From Pseudidiomarina piscicola (GTDB lineage: Bacteria; Pseudomonadota; Gammaproteobacteria; Enterobacterales; Alteromonadaceae): DNA of 64,000 nucleotides. The stretch spans positions 186,001 to 250,000 of the forward strand of contig NZ_CADCXY010000003.1 of assembly GCF_902806985.1 (NCBI RefSeq), in the 5' to 3' direction. Positions 27,911 through 36,674 of this stretch are shown in pieces. The notes beneath the pieces are model-generated. The model did not search any database, was not told the DNA's origin, and was given only the letters and a program-made list of their open reading frames with translations. A program made the translations under genes and the position numbers. Every line of letters starts with the position of its first letter. The first letter of the stretch is position 1.

Positions 27911-28062
27911 GCGTGTGTCAGAGTTCTATAAGGGAAAGGTTTTAAGATCTTACACGGGTGGCAAAAAACTGCAACGCCAACCAGCTAAAGGGTGGCAGCA
28001 CTGCAGCGCTTAGTTTACACTGCTTCGCACATAAGTAGAGTTCGATTGGGAAAGGAAGAACC

Positions 28063-29229
28063 ATGGAAATCGTCGTTGTTGGCACCGGCTATGTTGGCCT
28101 CTCAAATGCTGTGTTGCTTGCCCAGCACAATAACGTGACTGCGGTGGATATTGTTGCCGAGAAAGTGGCACTGCTACAGGCTAAGCAAAGCCCGATCAAA
28201 GATGCCGATATTGAACACTATTTACAGCATAAGCAACTGCGGTTGAGCGCCACCACCGATGCCGCACAAGCCTTTGCCAATGCAGACTGGGTACTGGTTT
28301 GCACGCCCACCGACTACGATCCGGAAACCAACTACTTCAATACCAGCTCGGTGGACAGCGTTTTACAACAAGTGCTGCAATACAATAATGAGTGTCACAT
28401 TGTGATTCGCTCAACCATCCCAGTTGGGTATGTGGAGAAAATGCGTCAGCAGCTTGGCACTGATCGGTTGTTTTTTGCGCCAGAGTTTTTACGTGAAGGC
28501 AAAGCTTTGCAAGACAACTTATACCCGTCACGGATCATCGTTGGTGAGCAATCTGCGCGCGCAGAAGTCTTTGCACAACTTTTACAACAAGGCGCACTGA
28601 AAGCCGATGTACCAGTGCAATATACTGCACCGACTGAGGCGGAAGCCATAAAGTTGTTTGCTAATACCTATTTGGCGATGCGAGTGGCGTTCTTTAATGA
28701 GCTCGATACCTATGCAGCGCACCACGAGCTCGACTCGCGACAAATTATTGATGGGGTGTGTTTAGACCCGCGTATTGGTAATCACTATAACAATCCGAGC
28801 TTTGGTTATGGCGGATACTGTCTGCCGAAAGACACCCGGCAGTTGTTGGCGAATTACGACAATGTGCCCCAGGTGATGATCGGTGCCATTGTTGACGCCA
28901 ATCGTACACGCAAAGACTTTATTGCAAATGCAATAGCTGAACGAAATCCAAAGCGAGTTGGTATTTATCGTTTAGTAATGAAAGCAGGCTCTGATAACTT
29001 CCGCTCGTCAGCGGTTCAGGGCATTATGAAGCGCTTGCAGGAACGCGGCATTGAATTAGTGGTTTTTGAGCCAACATTGGCAGAGAAATCCTTTTATGGC
29101 TGCCGCGTTATTGAAAATTTACAAGAATTTAAAGAAATATCGGATATAATAATAAGTAATCGTATGGCCGACGAGCTCGGCGATGTCGCTGAAAAGATCT
29201 ATACCCGCGATATTTTTAACAACGACTAA
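28063..29229 (+). CDS. ugd: UDP-glucose 6-dehydrogenase
   Basis: The protein has 388 residues, the same as E. coli Ugd, and strikingly similar along its length. The NAD site is VVGTGYVGLSN. EFLREGKALQDNL and the catalytic Cys in GYGGYCLPKDT are present. It oxidises UDP-glucose to UDP-glucuronate, implying an acidic sugar in the polymer. It begins a new + strand block. Confidence 0.95.
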   Translation: MEIVVVGTGYVGLSNAVLLAQHNNVTAVDIVAEKVALLQAKQSPIKDADIEHYLQHKQLRLSATTDAAQAFANADWVLVCTPTDYDPETNYFNTSSVDSVLQQVLQYNNECHIVIRSTIPVGYVEKMRQQLGTDRLFFAPEFLREGKALQDNLYPSRIIVGEQSARAEVFAQLLQQGALKADVPVQYTAPTEAEAIKLFANTYLAMRVAFFNELDTYAAHHELDSRQIIDGVCLDPRIGNHYNNPSFGYGGYCLPKDTRQLLANYDNVPQVMIGAIVDANRTRKDFIANAIAERNPKRVGIYRLVMKAGSDNFRSSAVQGIMKRLQERGIELVVFEPTLAEKSFYGCRVIENLQEFKEISDIIISNRMADELGDVAEKIYTRDIFNND

Positions 29230-29253
29230 CGAACAACAGGGACAACCGATTCG

Positions 29254-30354
29254 ATGAATATTTGGATGGTACTAATCGCTGCAACCGCTGTGTCGAGCGT
29301 ATTATGTAACCTTCTTATTCCTATGGCGTGGAAAACAGCGCTGGTAGATCACCCGTGTGACCGTAAGCAACACGTCGGGCCGGTACCTTTGGTTGGTGGC
29401 CTTGCGGTCTACGGAACCATGGTGATCATGATGATGGCCATTCTTCCCCTTGACGTAAATATTCGCTTATTCCTTGTTGCTGCTAGCTTTATGGTGTTGA
29501 TCGGCGCGTTAGACGACCGATATGACATCGATGCCGGCGTACGTTTCATTGCTCAAATGCTCGCCGCTGCCGTGGTGGTATTTGGTGCCGATGTGCAAAT
29601 AACTCAACTCGGCAACTTATTCGGCACCGGCGTGATTGAACTGGGTGCCATGTCGATGCCATTCACGCTGCTGTGCATTGTCGCGGCAATGAATGCGTAC
29701 AACATGATCGACGGCATAGATGGTTTGCTGGGTGCCTTAGCCATGGTCGCTTTTGCCGGTGTAAGCATGCTGGCGCTGATGCACCAACAACAGTTACCGT
29801 TATTGGTAGCGACGATATTATTCGGCGCCTTGATACCTTATTTAATTCGCAATGTTGGGGTGCATTTTCGCCCCGTGCGGAAAATATTCATGGGCGACTC
29901 GGGCTCAATGCTGGTCGGCTTCACTGCGGTGTGGATGCTGGTTATGCTAACCCACCCAGAACAGCTTCTAGAAAGCTGGTTCGAAGTTTCGCCTGATATT
30001 GTACCCGTGCGCCCGGTCGCCGTGCTGTGGCTGATTGCGGTGCCCCTTATGGACATGTTCGCCATTATGACGCGCCGAATTATGAAAGGGCAGTCGCCAT
30101 TTAAACCCGACCGCGAACATTTACATCACATCTTCATGCGTGCGGGGTTCTCACCGCGCCAAACCCTTGCCCTGATTAGCGGCATTGCCTCGTTTAAGTT
30201 GGTTTTAGGGCTCACCCTCGAATGGTTTAATGTGCCAGAAGTAATTGTTCTTAGCATTTTCGTAGCAATTTTTGTACTCTACCTATTGATGCTTAAGAAT
30301 ATTTGGACCATTGTTTCTTGGGTGCGTCAAAAACGCGATATAGAATCATCATAA
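29254..30354 (+). CDS. wecA: UDP-GlcNAc:undecaprenyl-phosphate GlcNAc-1-phosphate transferase (WecA)
   Basis: The protein has 366 residues with about 11 membrane segments. It has the family's Asp-rich ALDDRYDI, NAYNMIDGIDGL, GDSGSMLVGF and the His-rich cytoplasmic loop (PDREHLHHIFMRAGFS). It starts repeat-unit assembly on undecaprenyl phosphate and fits the WecB/WecG-like genes nearby. Confidence 0.95.
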   Translation: MNIWMVLIAATAVSSVLCNLLIPMAWKTALVDHPCDRKQHVGPVPLVGGLAVYGTMVIMMMAILPLDVNIRLFLVAASFMVLIGALDDRYDIDAGVRFIAQMLAAAVVVFGADVQITQLGNLFGTGVIELGAMSMPFTLLCIVAAMNAYNMIDGIDGLLGALAMVAFAGVSMLALMHQQQLPLLVATILFGALIPYLIRNVGVHFRPVRKIFMGDSGSMLVGFTAVWMLVMLTHPEQLLESWFEVSPDIVPVRPVAVLWLIAVPLMDMFAIMTRRIMKGQSPFKPDREHLHHIFMRAGFSPRQTLALISGIASFKLVLGLTLEWFNVPEVIVLSIFVAIFVLYLLMLKNIWTIVSWVRQKRDIESS

Positions 30355-30379
30355 TAAAACAATAATAGGGGAAGATGGC

Positions 30380-33136
30380 GTGAAAGCATGGTTGCAACAA
30401 ACGCTAGCGGCAGCCGGGCTGGCGTGCACAGTATTTGCTGCGCTGGTAACGGTACCGAGCGCGCAAGCACAAGACTTATCGAGTCTGACTCCACAACAAA
30501 TCCAACAGATCCAAAAACTTCCTCGCGCCCAGCAAGAAGCCATTGCGCGGCAATTTGGTGTCAGTTTAAGTGACATTGAAGCGATGATGAACGGTTCGAC
30601 CAGCTCAGCGAAAACCGGTACCGAGACCACTGGTGAGCGGCCAACCAACCCTGACGCACGTGAGACCAACGACTCGCGACCACTGAACGAACTGAGCCCA
30701 GGCGAACTCGCCGAGCGTTTGGCGGCCGACGATAACGAACTGCAAGCCTTTGGCTACAGCCTGTTTCAAGGCGAACCTAGTACCTTTGCACCGATGGCCA
30801 ATGCGCCGGTACCGTCGAATTACTTACTTGGGGTGGGCGACACCTTACGAATTCAACTATACGGCAAAGAAACGCGCAGTATTGATGCTGCCATCGACAA
30901 CGAAGGGAAAATCGTTATCGATAACCTTGGGCCGCTATCAGTGGCAGGCTTGCGCTACGACGAAGCTAAGGAACTCATAAAAAGCGCTGTGCGCGAGCGT
31001 ATGATCGGTATGGAAGCTGCGGTTTCTATGGGCGAATTACGCAGTATGCAAATTTTCGTGGTCGGTGAAGCTTATAAGCCCGGCGCCTACACGGTAAGCT
31101 CGTTGACCACCATCAGCCAAGCGCTCTTTGTTTCCGGCGGTGTTAGCGATATTGCCTCGTTGCGTAAGGTACAACTTAAACGCAACGGCGAAACCGTCGT
31201 GACCTTCGACCTTTATAAACTTTTAACCGAAGGCGACGCTTCGAACGACTACCGCCTGCAAGCGGGCGATGTGGTGTTTATTCCAACCCGTGGCGACATG
31301 GTCAGTATTGCCGGTGAAGTGTTACGCCCAGCGATTTATGAAATGCTGCCAGGGGAAACCCTCGCCGATGCCTTAAGCTTTGCCGGTGGCTTGCTGCCTA
31401 CGGCGTACCGCAAGTCGGTACAGCTGCAACGTATTAGCGACGGCTCACGCCGCGTGCAAACCATCGACTTAACCCGAACCGATGTGACCCGCCCGTTACA
31501 AGGTGGCGATGCGGTAAAAGTGTTGTCGGTGGCAAAAGACACTGTCGACAGCGTCATGTTGGTGGGCGCAGCGGTGCGTCCAGGCGCTTATGAATGGCGT
31601 GACGACTTAAGCGTGCGCGACCTACTGCCGTCCGTTGAAGGCGCGCTGCTACCTATTACCGATTTAAGTTACGGCATTGTGGTGCGTCGCAGTACCGACC
31701 GCCGCACGATCCGGGTGTTGCAATTCGATGTGGCCGCCGCCATTAGCGGTGACACCGGCCAGAACTTGGCACTGCAACCACGCGACCAAGTGGTGCTGTT
31801 TAGCCGTTACGAGTCGGCCAAAGCCGAAGAAAACCAACTCAGTGCGTGGCTGAAATCAGAAACCGAGCGAGCGCGTGAAGAACGTGAGCGGGTGCTTGAG
31901 GTGTATCGCAAACAGTACCTGCAAAAACTGATTACCGACGACTTTGGTTTCGACCAGCTGTTAGAGCGCACCACGCCAGACCGCTCGGAAGAAATCGATC
32001 AACAACTGGACTCGTTGTTTGCCATTGGTGATGAAGAGGATAACCGTACCGCTGATTACTACGCAAAATTCTCGCGCCATAACTTGTTGCAGCCTATTTT
32101 GTACCAGCTGCGCAACCAATACAGCTCAACGGGAACCTTGCCATTGATTTATGTTGATGGCGAAGTGCGCTACCCGGGTATCTATCCGTTGGTGGAGGGC
32201 GCCGATGCACAGCAAGCGCTGGCAGCAGCCGGTGGGCTCAAAGAATCAGCCTATTTGAAGCGCGCCGAGATCACTCGCACTGTGCTGCATGGCGGTGAAG
32301 CCTCAGCGGAATACCGACCTTTTAACCTCGCGCAAGTGCTCAACAATGAAGTGGAAATACCGCTGCAAGGCCGCGACCGCATTCAAATTTTGTCGATTCC
32401 ACAGTGGCAAAACACCTTGCAAGTGCGGCTTGAAGGCGAAGTTCGCTTCCCAGGCACCTACACCATTCGTCGTGGCGAAAGCTTGCACGGACTCTTAGAG
32501 CGCGCCGGTGGCCTTACTGAATATGCCTTTGTTGACGGTGCTATTTTTACCCGCGCCGACTTGCGCGAAGCCGAGCGTAAGCGCCTTGAAGAACTGGCGC
32601 AGCAACTACGTCGAGAAATTGCCTCGAATGTGATCACCGACAGTGGTGCGCAAGTCGCTTACTCAGAAATGAATCAGCTGCTCAGCGACTTAACCAACAT
32701 TGAGGCCGTGGGCCGCTTGGTGATTGACCTTGAGAGCGTGATGAACAACGGTCCGGCGACGCTGCAACTGAAAGACGGTGATCGCCTGTATGTGCCCACA
32801 GTGCAAAATACCGTGTCGATTATCGGCGAAGTGCAACTGGCGAGTTCTTACCAATTCAAGCCGGGCGTGTCGTTAGAGGACTATATTAATCGCGCCGGCG
32901 GCTTGCGGCAAAAGGCCGACGAAGAGCGCATCTACATCGTTAAAGCCAATGGCTTAGTGACGGTACCTGAGCGCCGCTCGTGGTTCGCATCGGGGGCTTA
33001 CGATGAAATAGAGCCTGGCGATACGATCGTAGTGCCCATGGACACGCAATACATGAATAATATCGAAGTATGGACCACCGCAACTCAGATCATGTACCAG
33101 GTAGGTGTTGCCCTTGCGGCGCTGAGTGGCTTGTAG
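30380..33136 (+). CDS. Large SLBB-domain polysaccharide export protein
   Basis: The protein has 918 residues, more than twice Wza length. It starts with GTG after GGGGAAG. A signal peptide (to about residue 31) is followed by a Gln-rich helix (about 35-60), the polysaccharide-export domain (about 150-230, LGVGDTLRIQLYGKE) and at least five SLBB-type repeats marked by VVGEAYKPGAYTV, IAGEVLRPAIYEM, LVGAAVRPGAYEW, YVDGEVRYPGIYPL, RLEGEVRFPGTYTI and IIGEVQLASSYQF. A hydrophobic end may anchor it. It should form the export channel of locus 1; the standard Wza at 44419 serves locus 2. Confidence 0.9.
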   Translation: MKAWLQQTLAAAGLACTVFAALVTVPSAQAQDLSSLTPQQIQQIQKLPRAQQEAIARQFGVSLSDIEAMMNGSTSSAKTGTETTGERPTNPDARETNDSRPLNELSPGELAERLAADDNELQAFGYSLFQGEPSTFAPMANAPVPSNYLLGVGDTLRIQLYGKETRSIDAAIDNEGKIVIDNLGPLSVAGLRYDEAKELIKSAVRERMIGMEAAVSMGELRSMQIFVVGEAYKPGAYTVSSLTTISQALFVSGGVSDIASLRKVQLKRNGETVVTFDLYKLLTEGDASNDYRLQAGDVVFIPTRGDMVSIAGEVLRPAIYEMLPGETLADALSFAGGLLPTAYRKSVQLQRISDGSRRVQTIDLTRTDVTRPLQGGDAVKVLSVAKDTVDSVMLVGAAVRPGAYEWRDDLSVRDLLPSVEGALLPITDLSYGIVVRRSTDRRTIRVLQFDVAAAISGDTGQNLALQPRDQVVLFSRYESAKAEENQLSAWLKSETERAREERERVLEVYRKQYLQKLITDDFGFDQLLERTTPDRSEEIDQQLDSLFAIGDEEDNRTADYYAKFSRHNLLQPILYQLRNQYSSTGTLPLIYVDGEVRYPGIYPLVEGADAQQALAAAGGLKESAYLKRAEITRTVLHGGEASAEYRPFNLAQVLNNEVEIPLQGRDRIQILSIPQWQNTLQVRLEGEVRFPGTYTIRRGESLHGLLERAGGLTEYAFVDGAIFTRADLREAERKRLEELAQQLRREIASNVITDSGAQVAYSEMNQLLSDLTNIEAVGRLVIDLESVMNNGPATLQLKDGDRLYVPTVQNTVSIIGEVQLASSYQFKPGVSLEDYINRAGGLRQKADEERIYIVKANGLVTVPERRSWFASGAYDEIEPGDTIVVPMDTQYMNNIEVWTTATQIMYQVGVALAALSGL

Positions 33137-33165
33137 GCCCAATCTTGCACATAAATGGATGAATA

Positions 33166-34614
33166 ATGCAGGTATCAACGAAGTATTTAAACCTAGACAC
33201 GGCATTTCAAGGTCTAAGTGCCGCAGACCTCGAGGCTTATGCGGCACGTCGATTGCCGGCAAACTTTGACCAGCAACGTCAGCGGTTACTCGACGGTGAA
33301 TACGACAATCCAAGCGAAGGCCGTAAAGTTACCCACGTATTAAATCGCAGCCGCCATTCGGTGGTGGCCGCCGGGGGAGGGCGTAACCGCTTCTCGGAAA
33401 TCGTGCGCTTGCTACGCAGTGGCAAATGGTTAGGGGCAACGGGCAAACCTATCACCGATGTGGTGAACATAGGCGTAGGAGGTTCTGATCTCGGCCCTAT
33501 GATGGGCAGCTTCGCCTTACATGAATTCGCCGACGACAACGTTGAGCACCAACTGAACGTACATTTCGTTAGCTCCATGGACGGCGGCCAGCTGTATGCG
33601 GTGTTGCCGATCGTGAACCCTGAAACCACCTTATTTGTGATTGCCTCAAAAAGTTTCGGCACCATCGACACCCTCGCCAACGTCGAAACGGTTAAGCGTT
33701 GGGTCGCTCCGTCGTTAGCGCCTGAGCAATGGCTCGATAAGCACGTTATTGGCGTGTCGAGCAATAACCGCGCCATGACTGACTTCGGTATTCCCGCCAG
33801 TCAACAGCTTAGCTTTGCCGACTCGGTAGGCGGTCGTTATTCATTGTGGTCGGCCATTGGCCTGCCGATTGCATTAAGCGTAGGAGCGAATCAGTTCGCC
33901 AAGATGCTTGATGGCGCGCGCGACATGGATGAACACTTTGGCTCAGCGCCACTGCTTGAAAATATTCCCATGCTGCTGGCGCTCATCGGCGTTTATAACC
34001 GCGAAGAACGCGGCTATAACAACCTCGCCATACTGCCTTACGACGGACGTTTGCGTTACCTGCCAAGCTATCTGCAACAGCTTGATATGGAATCGAACGG
34101 CAAACAGCAAAACCGTGCCGGCGAACAGATTGATTACCCAACAGGGCCGATTATCTGGGGTGGTTTTGGGCCGAATGGCCAGCATGCCTTTTTCCAGCAC
34201 CTACACCAAGGCTACGACAATTTCACGGCAGACTTCGTTGCCGTATTGCATCGCCAAGCGCCGGGCTTTGACGCCGCGGTGCAAGAAGGTTTGGCGAGCC
34301 AACAACGGCTATCGGTAGCCAACTGCTTGGCCCATCGCCGTCTGATGTGGTTTGGCAATGGCGATAATTACCCAGGCAAGCACCCGTCGAACTTGCTGTA
34401 TGTTGACGAGCTTACACCGCAAAGCTTCGGCGCACTGATCGCCGCCTACGAGCACAAAGTGTTTTGCCAGGGCGTGATCTGGGACATCAATTCGTTCGAC
34501 CAACCCGGAGTTGAGCTCGGCAAGAAAGTCGCAAAAGAAGTGTTGGCCGTGGTCGACGGTGAACGCGAAGCCTCGTTCGACGAAAGTACGGATAGCATTA
34601 TCGAGAGGATGTAA
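33166..34614 (+). CDS. pgi: Glucose-6-phosphate isomerase
   Basis: The protein has 482 residues, shorter than E. coli Pgi (549), mainly through a trimmed N-terminus and internal loops. Key stretches are present: VNIGVGGSDLGP, the phosphate site region ASKSFGTIDT (KTFTT in E. coli), GGRYSLWSAIGLPIAL, catalytic Glu in QQLDMESNGK, GQHAFFQHLHQG and the Lys in GVELGKKVAKE. It interconverts glucose-6-P and fructose-6-P, feeding nucleotide-sugar synthesis. Placement inside a polysaccharide locus suggests co-regulation. Confidence 0.9.
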   Translation: MQVSTKYLNLDTAFQGLSAADLEAYAARRLPANFDQQRQRLLDGEYDNPSEGRKVTHVLNRSRHSVVAAGGGRNRFSEIVRLLRSGKWLGATGKPITDVVNIGVGGSDLGPMMGSFALHEFADDNVEHQLNVHFVSSMDGGQLYAVLPIVNPETTLFVIASKSFGTIDTLANVETVKRWVAPSLAPEQWLDKHVIGVSSNNRAMTDFGIPASQQLSFADSVGGRYSLWSAIGLPIALSVGANQFAKMLDGARDMDEHFGSAPLLENIPMLLALIGVYNREERGYNNLAILPYDGRLRYLPSYLQQLDMESNGKQQNRAGEQIDYPTGPIIWGGFGPNGQHAFFQHLHQGYDNFTADFVAVLHRQAPGFDAAVQEGLASQQRLSVANCLAHRRLMWFGNGDNYPGKHPSNLLYVDELTPQSFGALIAAYEHKVFCQGVIWDINSFDQPGVELGKKVAKEVLAVVDGEREASFDESTDSIIERM

Positions 34615-35220
34615 ATGGACAACCCAACCACGCACGTTTTATGTAACGACCCTACCATCTATATTATGGACGACTTCTTCACCGAGTCTGAGGGCCAGCA
34701 TTTAATTAAGTCTGCACAAAAGCAGATGGCGCGCGCAAAAGTCAGCTCCGACACCGAGGGTGTTTTGAGCAAGGCGCGTACCAATCAACTTGCCTGGGTT
34801 GGTCATACCCATGACATGATCGTGACCTATTTGGGCACTCGTATCGCCAACGAAGTCGGTTTGCCACTCGAAAACGCCGAGAGCTTTCAAGTGATTCACT
34901 ACGGCCAAGACGAAGAGTATCGTGCCCATTTTGACGCTTACGACATGAACACCGAGCGCGGTAAACGCTGCACCGCGCGTGGTGGTCAGCGCATGGTAAC
35001 GGTGCTTGGTTACATTAATACCCCAGAAGGCGGTGGCTCGACCTATTTTCCGAAACTCGATTTAGCGATTCAACCTAAACCAGGTCGACTGGTGCTGTTT
35101 GAAAATATTGTGCGCGGCTCGACCGATGTGCACCCGAAAAGCTTACATGCCGGCATGCCCGTGACTGCGGGCGAGAAATGGGCCTTTAACTTGTGGTTTC
35201 ATGAGCGGGAGTTTAAATAA
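34615..35220 (+). CDS. 2-oxoglutarate/Fe(II)-dependent oxygenase, prolyl-4-hydroxylase type
   Basis: The protein has 201 residues. The iron ligands are visible as HFD (in YRAHFDAYDMNTERG) and the distal His in HPKSLHAGMPV, with the 2-oxoglutarate Lys in GEKWAFNLWFH. The fold matches the P4Hc domain. The substrate is unknown. It starts directly after the pgi stop and ends directly before the Wzi-like start, so it is in the same operon. Confidence 0.85.
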   Translation: MDNPTTHVLCNDPTIYIMDDFFTESEGQHLIKSAQKQMARAKVSSDTEGVLSKARTNQLAWVGHTHDMIVTYLGTRIANEVGLPLENAESFQVIHYGQDEEYRAHFDAYDMNTERGKRCTARGGQRMVTVLGYINTPEGGGSTYFPKLDLAIQPKPGRLVLFENIVRGSTDVHPKSLHAGMPVTAGEKWAFNLWFHEREFK

Positions 35221-36576
35221 GTGTTGGGGCTGGCTTGTGGGGGCTTGCGTTGTGGGCGGCGCGCGTTTGCAACCTTTGCTGTGGCACTGACGCTGACACT
35301 GAGCAGCGTTCACGTTTCTGCGACCCCTTGGCTTGATGCCGAAGAGCTACATGTGCGCCACTCGCTGCAAGTGCTGGCCGATGCCGGTCTGTTGAGCGCA
35401 CCGGTGACCACCTTCCCGGTAATGTGGCGACCGCTTTTAGCAGACTTATCAGCCCTTGACCCACAGCAGCTTTCTGACTTACAGCAGGTCGCCTATTACA
35501 AATTAATGGCCTTGTTGAGCTATCACAAGGGCAGCGCCTATACCTCGGTGCGCGTCGCCGGCGTCACCGATACCGGGGCTCAACCAAGCTACAACCGCCC
35601 CATGGAAGGCAAAGCCTCGGTTGCAGTTACCCACGAGCGCATCGGTGATTCGGTGGCAGGGCGTATTCGCACCACCTACCGCGACAGCTCTTTGAGCCTG
35701 AACCCGAGAGTGCGCACCGAAAACCTATCATGGCAGGGCAGCTACGCAGCAGCTATGGCCGGCGACTGGGTGTTAAGTGTCGATCAGCTGCATACTTGGT
35801 GGTCACCAGGTTCTGCGCAAGACGGCTTGCATACCGTCAGTACCTTGCCGCTACGAAGTGTACGTGCGGTGTATTCACCGACTTCGTCGGCTTCGGCGTA
35901 CGCTGCGTTAAGTTTCACCGCGTTCTATGGCGAAAGTGAAGAACAGTTTCTGGTGGACCCCAGCACCGACTTATGGCGCCGTGAAAACGCTTATGGCGCA
36001 CGCCTAGGTTGGCGCGCCCATGAACTTATCGAGCTGGGCCTGCATTACACCGCCTCCGAACTGGGTTACGACGAAGCACAAAACCTCGTGTTCGACGCAC
36101 GACTCACCTTACCCTACCAGTTTAATTTTTACGGCAGCGTTAGTGAACATGAAGTAACGGGGCCTTACAGCATGGGCGACGTACGCGGCAACGGCCACAT
36201 GGTAGGCCTCGACTGGAGCTTCGCCGAACCCGCGCAGCTGTCACGCATCTACGCCGAACACGACCGCAGCGACCTGCGCAGCCTCACCACCATTGGTTAT
36301 GCCTCGTTCCGCAACAGCGGCCTCGGCTGGGACTTCCGCATCCAAGACACCCGCATCCGCCGGCAGCATAACAACTTCGGCCGCGCCCCACGCTTCGAAC
36401 TACTGCCTGAGTACCGCCCCGGCATCGCCCGCATCGAACAATTCGAAGCCGCCGTGTTCTACCCCATCGGCAACGCCCTCATCGAACTCGGCCTACAAGC
36501 CTGGCAAGACACCTACCAAACCGGCCGCAAAGACCAATTCGGCAACCTCATCGCCACCTTCGAACTCCGCTGGTAA
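35221..36576 (+). CDS. wzi: Capsule-assembly Wzi-like outer-membrane barrel
   Basis: The protein has 451 residues. It begins with GTG immediately after the previous stop; a signal peptide ends near HVSATP. A short helical N-terminal part precedes many amphipathic strands and an aromatic C-terminus (FELRW), as in outer-membrane barrels. It fits the Wzi capsule-assembly family, which binds and organises capsule at the surface. The last 130 codons are markedly C-ending and G-poor, unlike the start of the gene; a palindrome array begins three bases after the stop. Confidence 0.8.
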   Translation: MLGLACGGLRCGRRAFATFAVALTLTLSSVHVSATPWLDAEELHVRHSLQVLADAGLLSAPVTTFPVMWRPLLADLSALDPQQLSDLQQVAYYKLMALLSYHKGSAYTSVRVAGVTDTGAQPSYNRPMEGKASVAVTHERIGDSVAGRIRTTYRDSSLSLNPRVRTENLSWQGSYAAAMAGDWVLSVDQLHTWWSPGSAQDGLHTVSTLPLRSVRAVYSPTSSASAYAALSFTAFYGESEEQFLVDPSTDLWRRENAYGARLGWRAHELIELGLHYTASELGYDEAQNLVFDARLTLPYQFNFYGSVSEHEVTGPYSMGDVRGNGHMVGLDWSFAEPAQLSRIYAEHDRSDLRSLTTIGYASFRNSGLGWDFRIQDTRIRRQHNNFGRAPRFELLPEYRPGIARIEQFEAAVFYPIGNALIELGLQAWQDTYQTGRKDQFGNLIATFELRW

Positions 36577-36578
36577 CC

Positions 36579-36674
36579 CCCAGAGGGGGCAGCCCTTACA
36601 ATGTAAAGACCATTCCACCAGAGGGGGCAGCCCTTACAATGTAAAGACGTTTTCCGCAGGGGGGCTGCCCCCCC
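36579..36674 (+). repeat. Three-hairpin GC-rich palindrome array, left border of ATP-grasp/methyltransferase cassette
   Basis: Two 38-base units starting at 36580 and 36618 each read CCAGAGGGGGCAGCCC and then the palindrome TTACAATGTAA (36596-36606, 36634-36644). A third hairpin (GCAGGGGGGCTGCCCCC, from about 36656) ends the array. It lies between the convergent ends of the Wzi-like and ATP-grasp genes; the latter's stop is in the last bases. The same three-part array occurs in inverted orientation at 39299-39399. Confidence 0.9.

Noticed and set aside
36579-36674. CRISPR array suggested by regular 38-base spacing
   Set aside because: Only two full units; the sequence between cores is conserved rather than variable, and there are no cas genes.
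36579-36674. Ordinary bidirectional terminator between convergent genes
   Set aside because: Hairpins could terminate, but there is no T tract and the same array occurs inside a coding region and upstream of rfaH.
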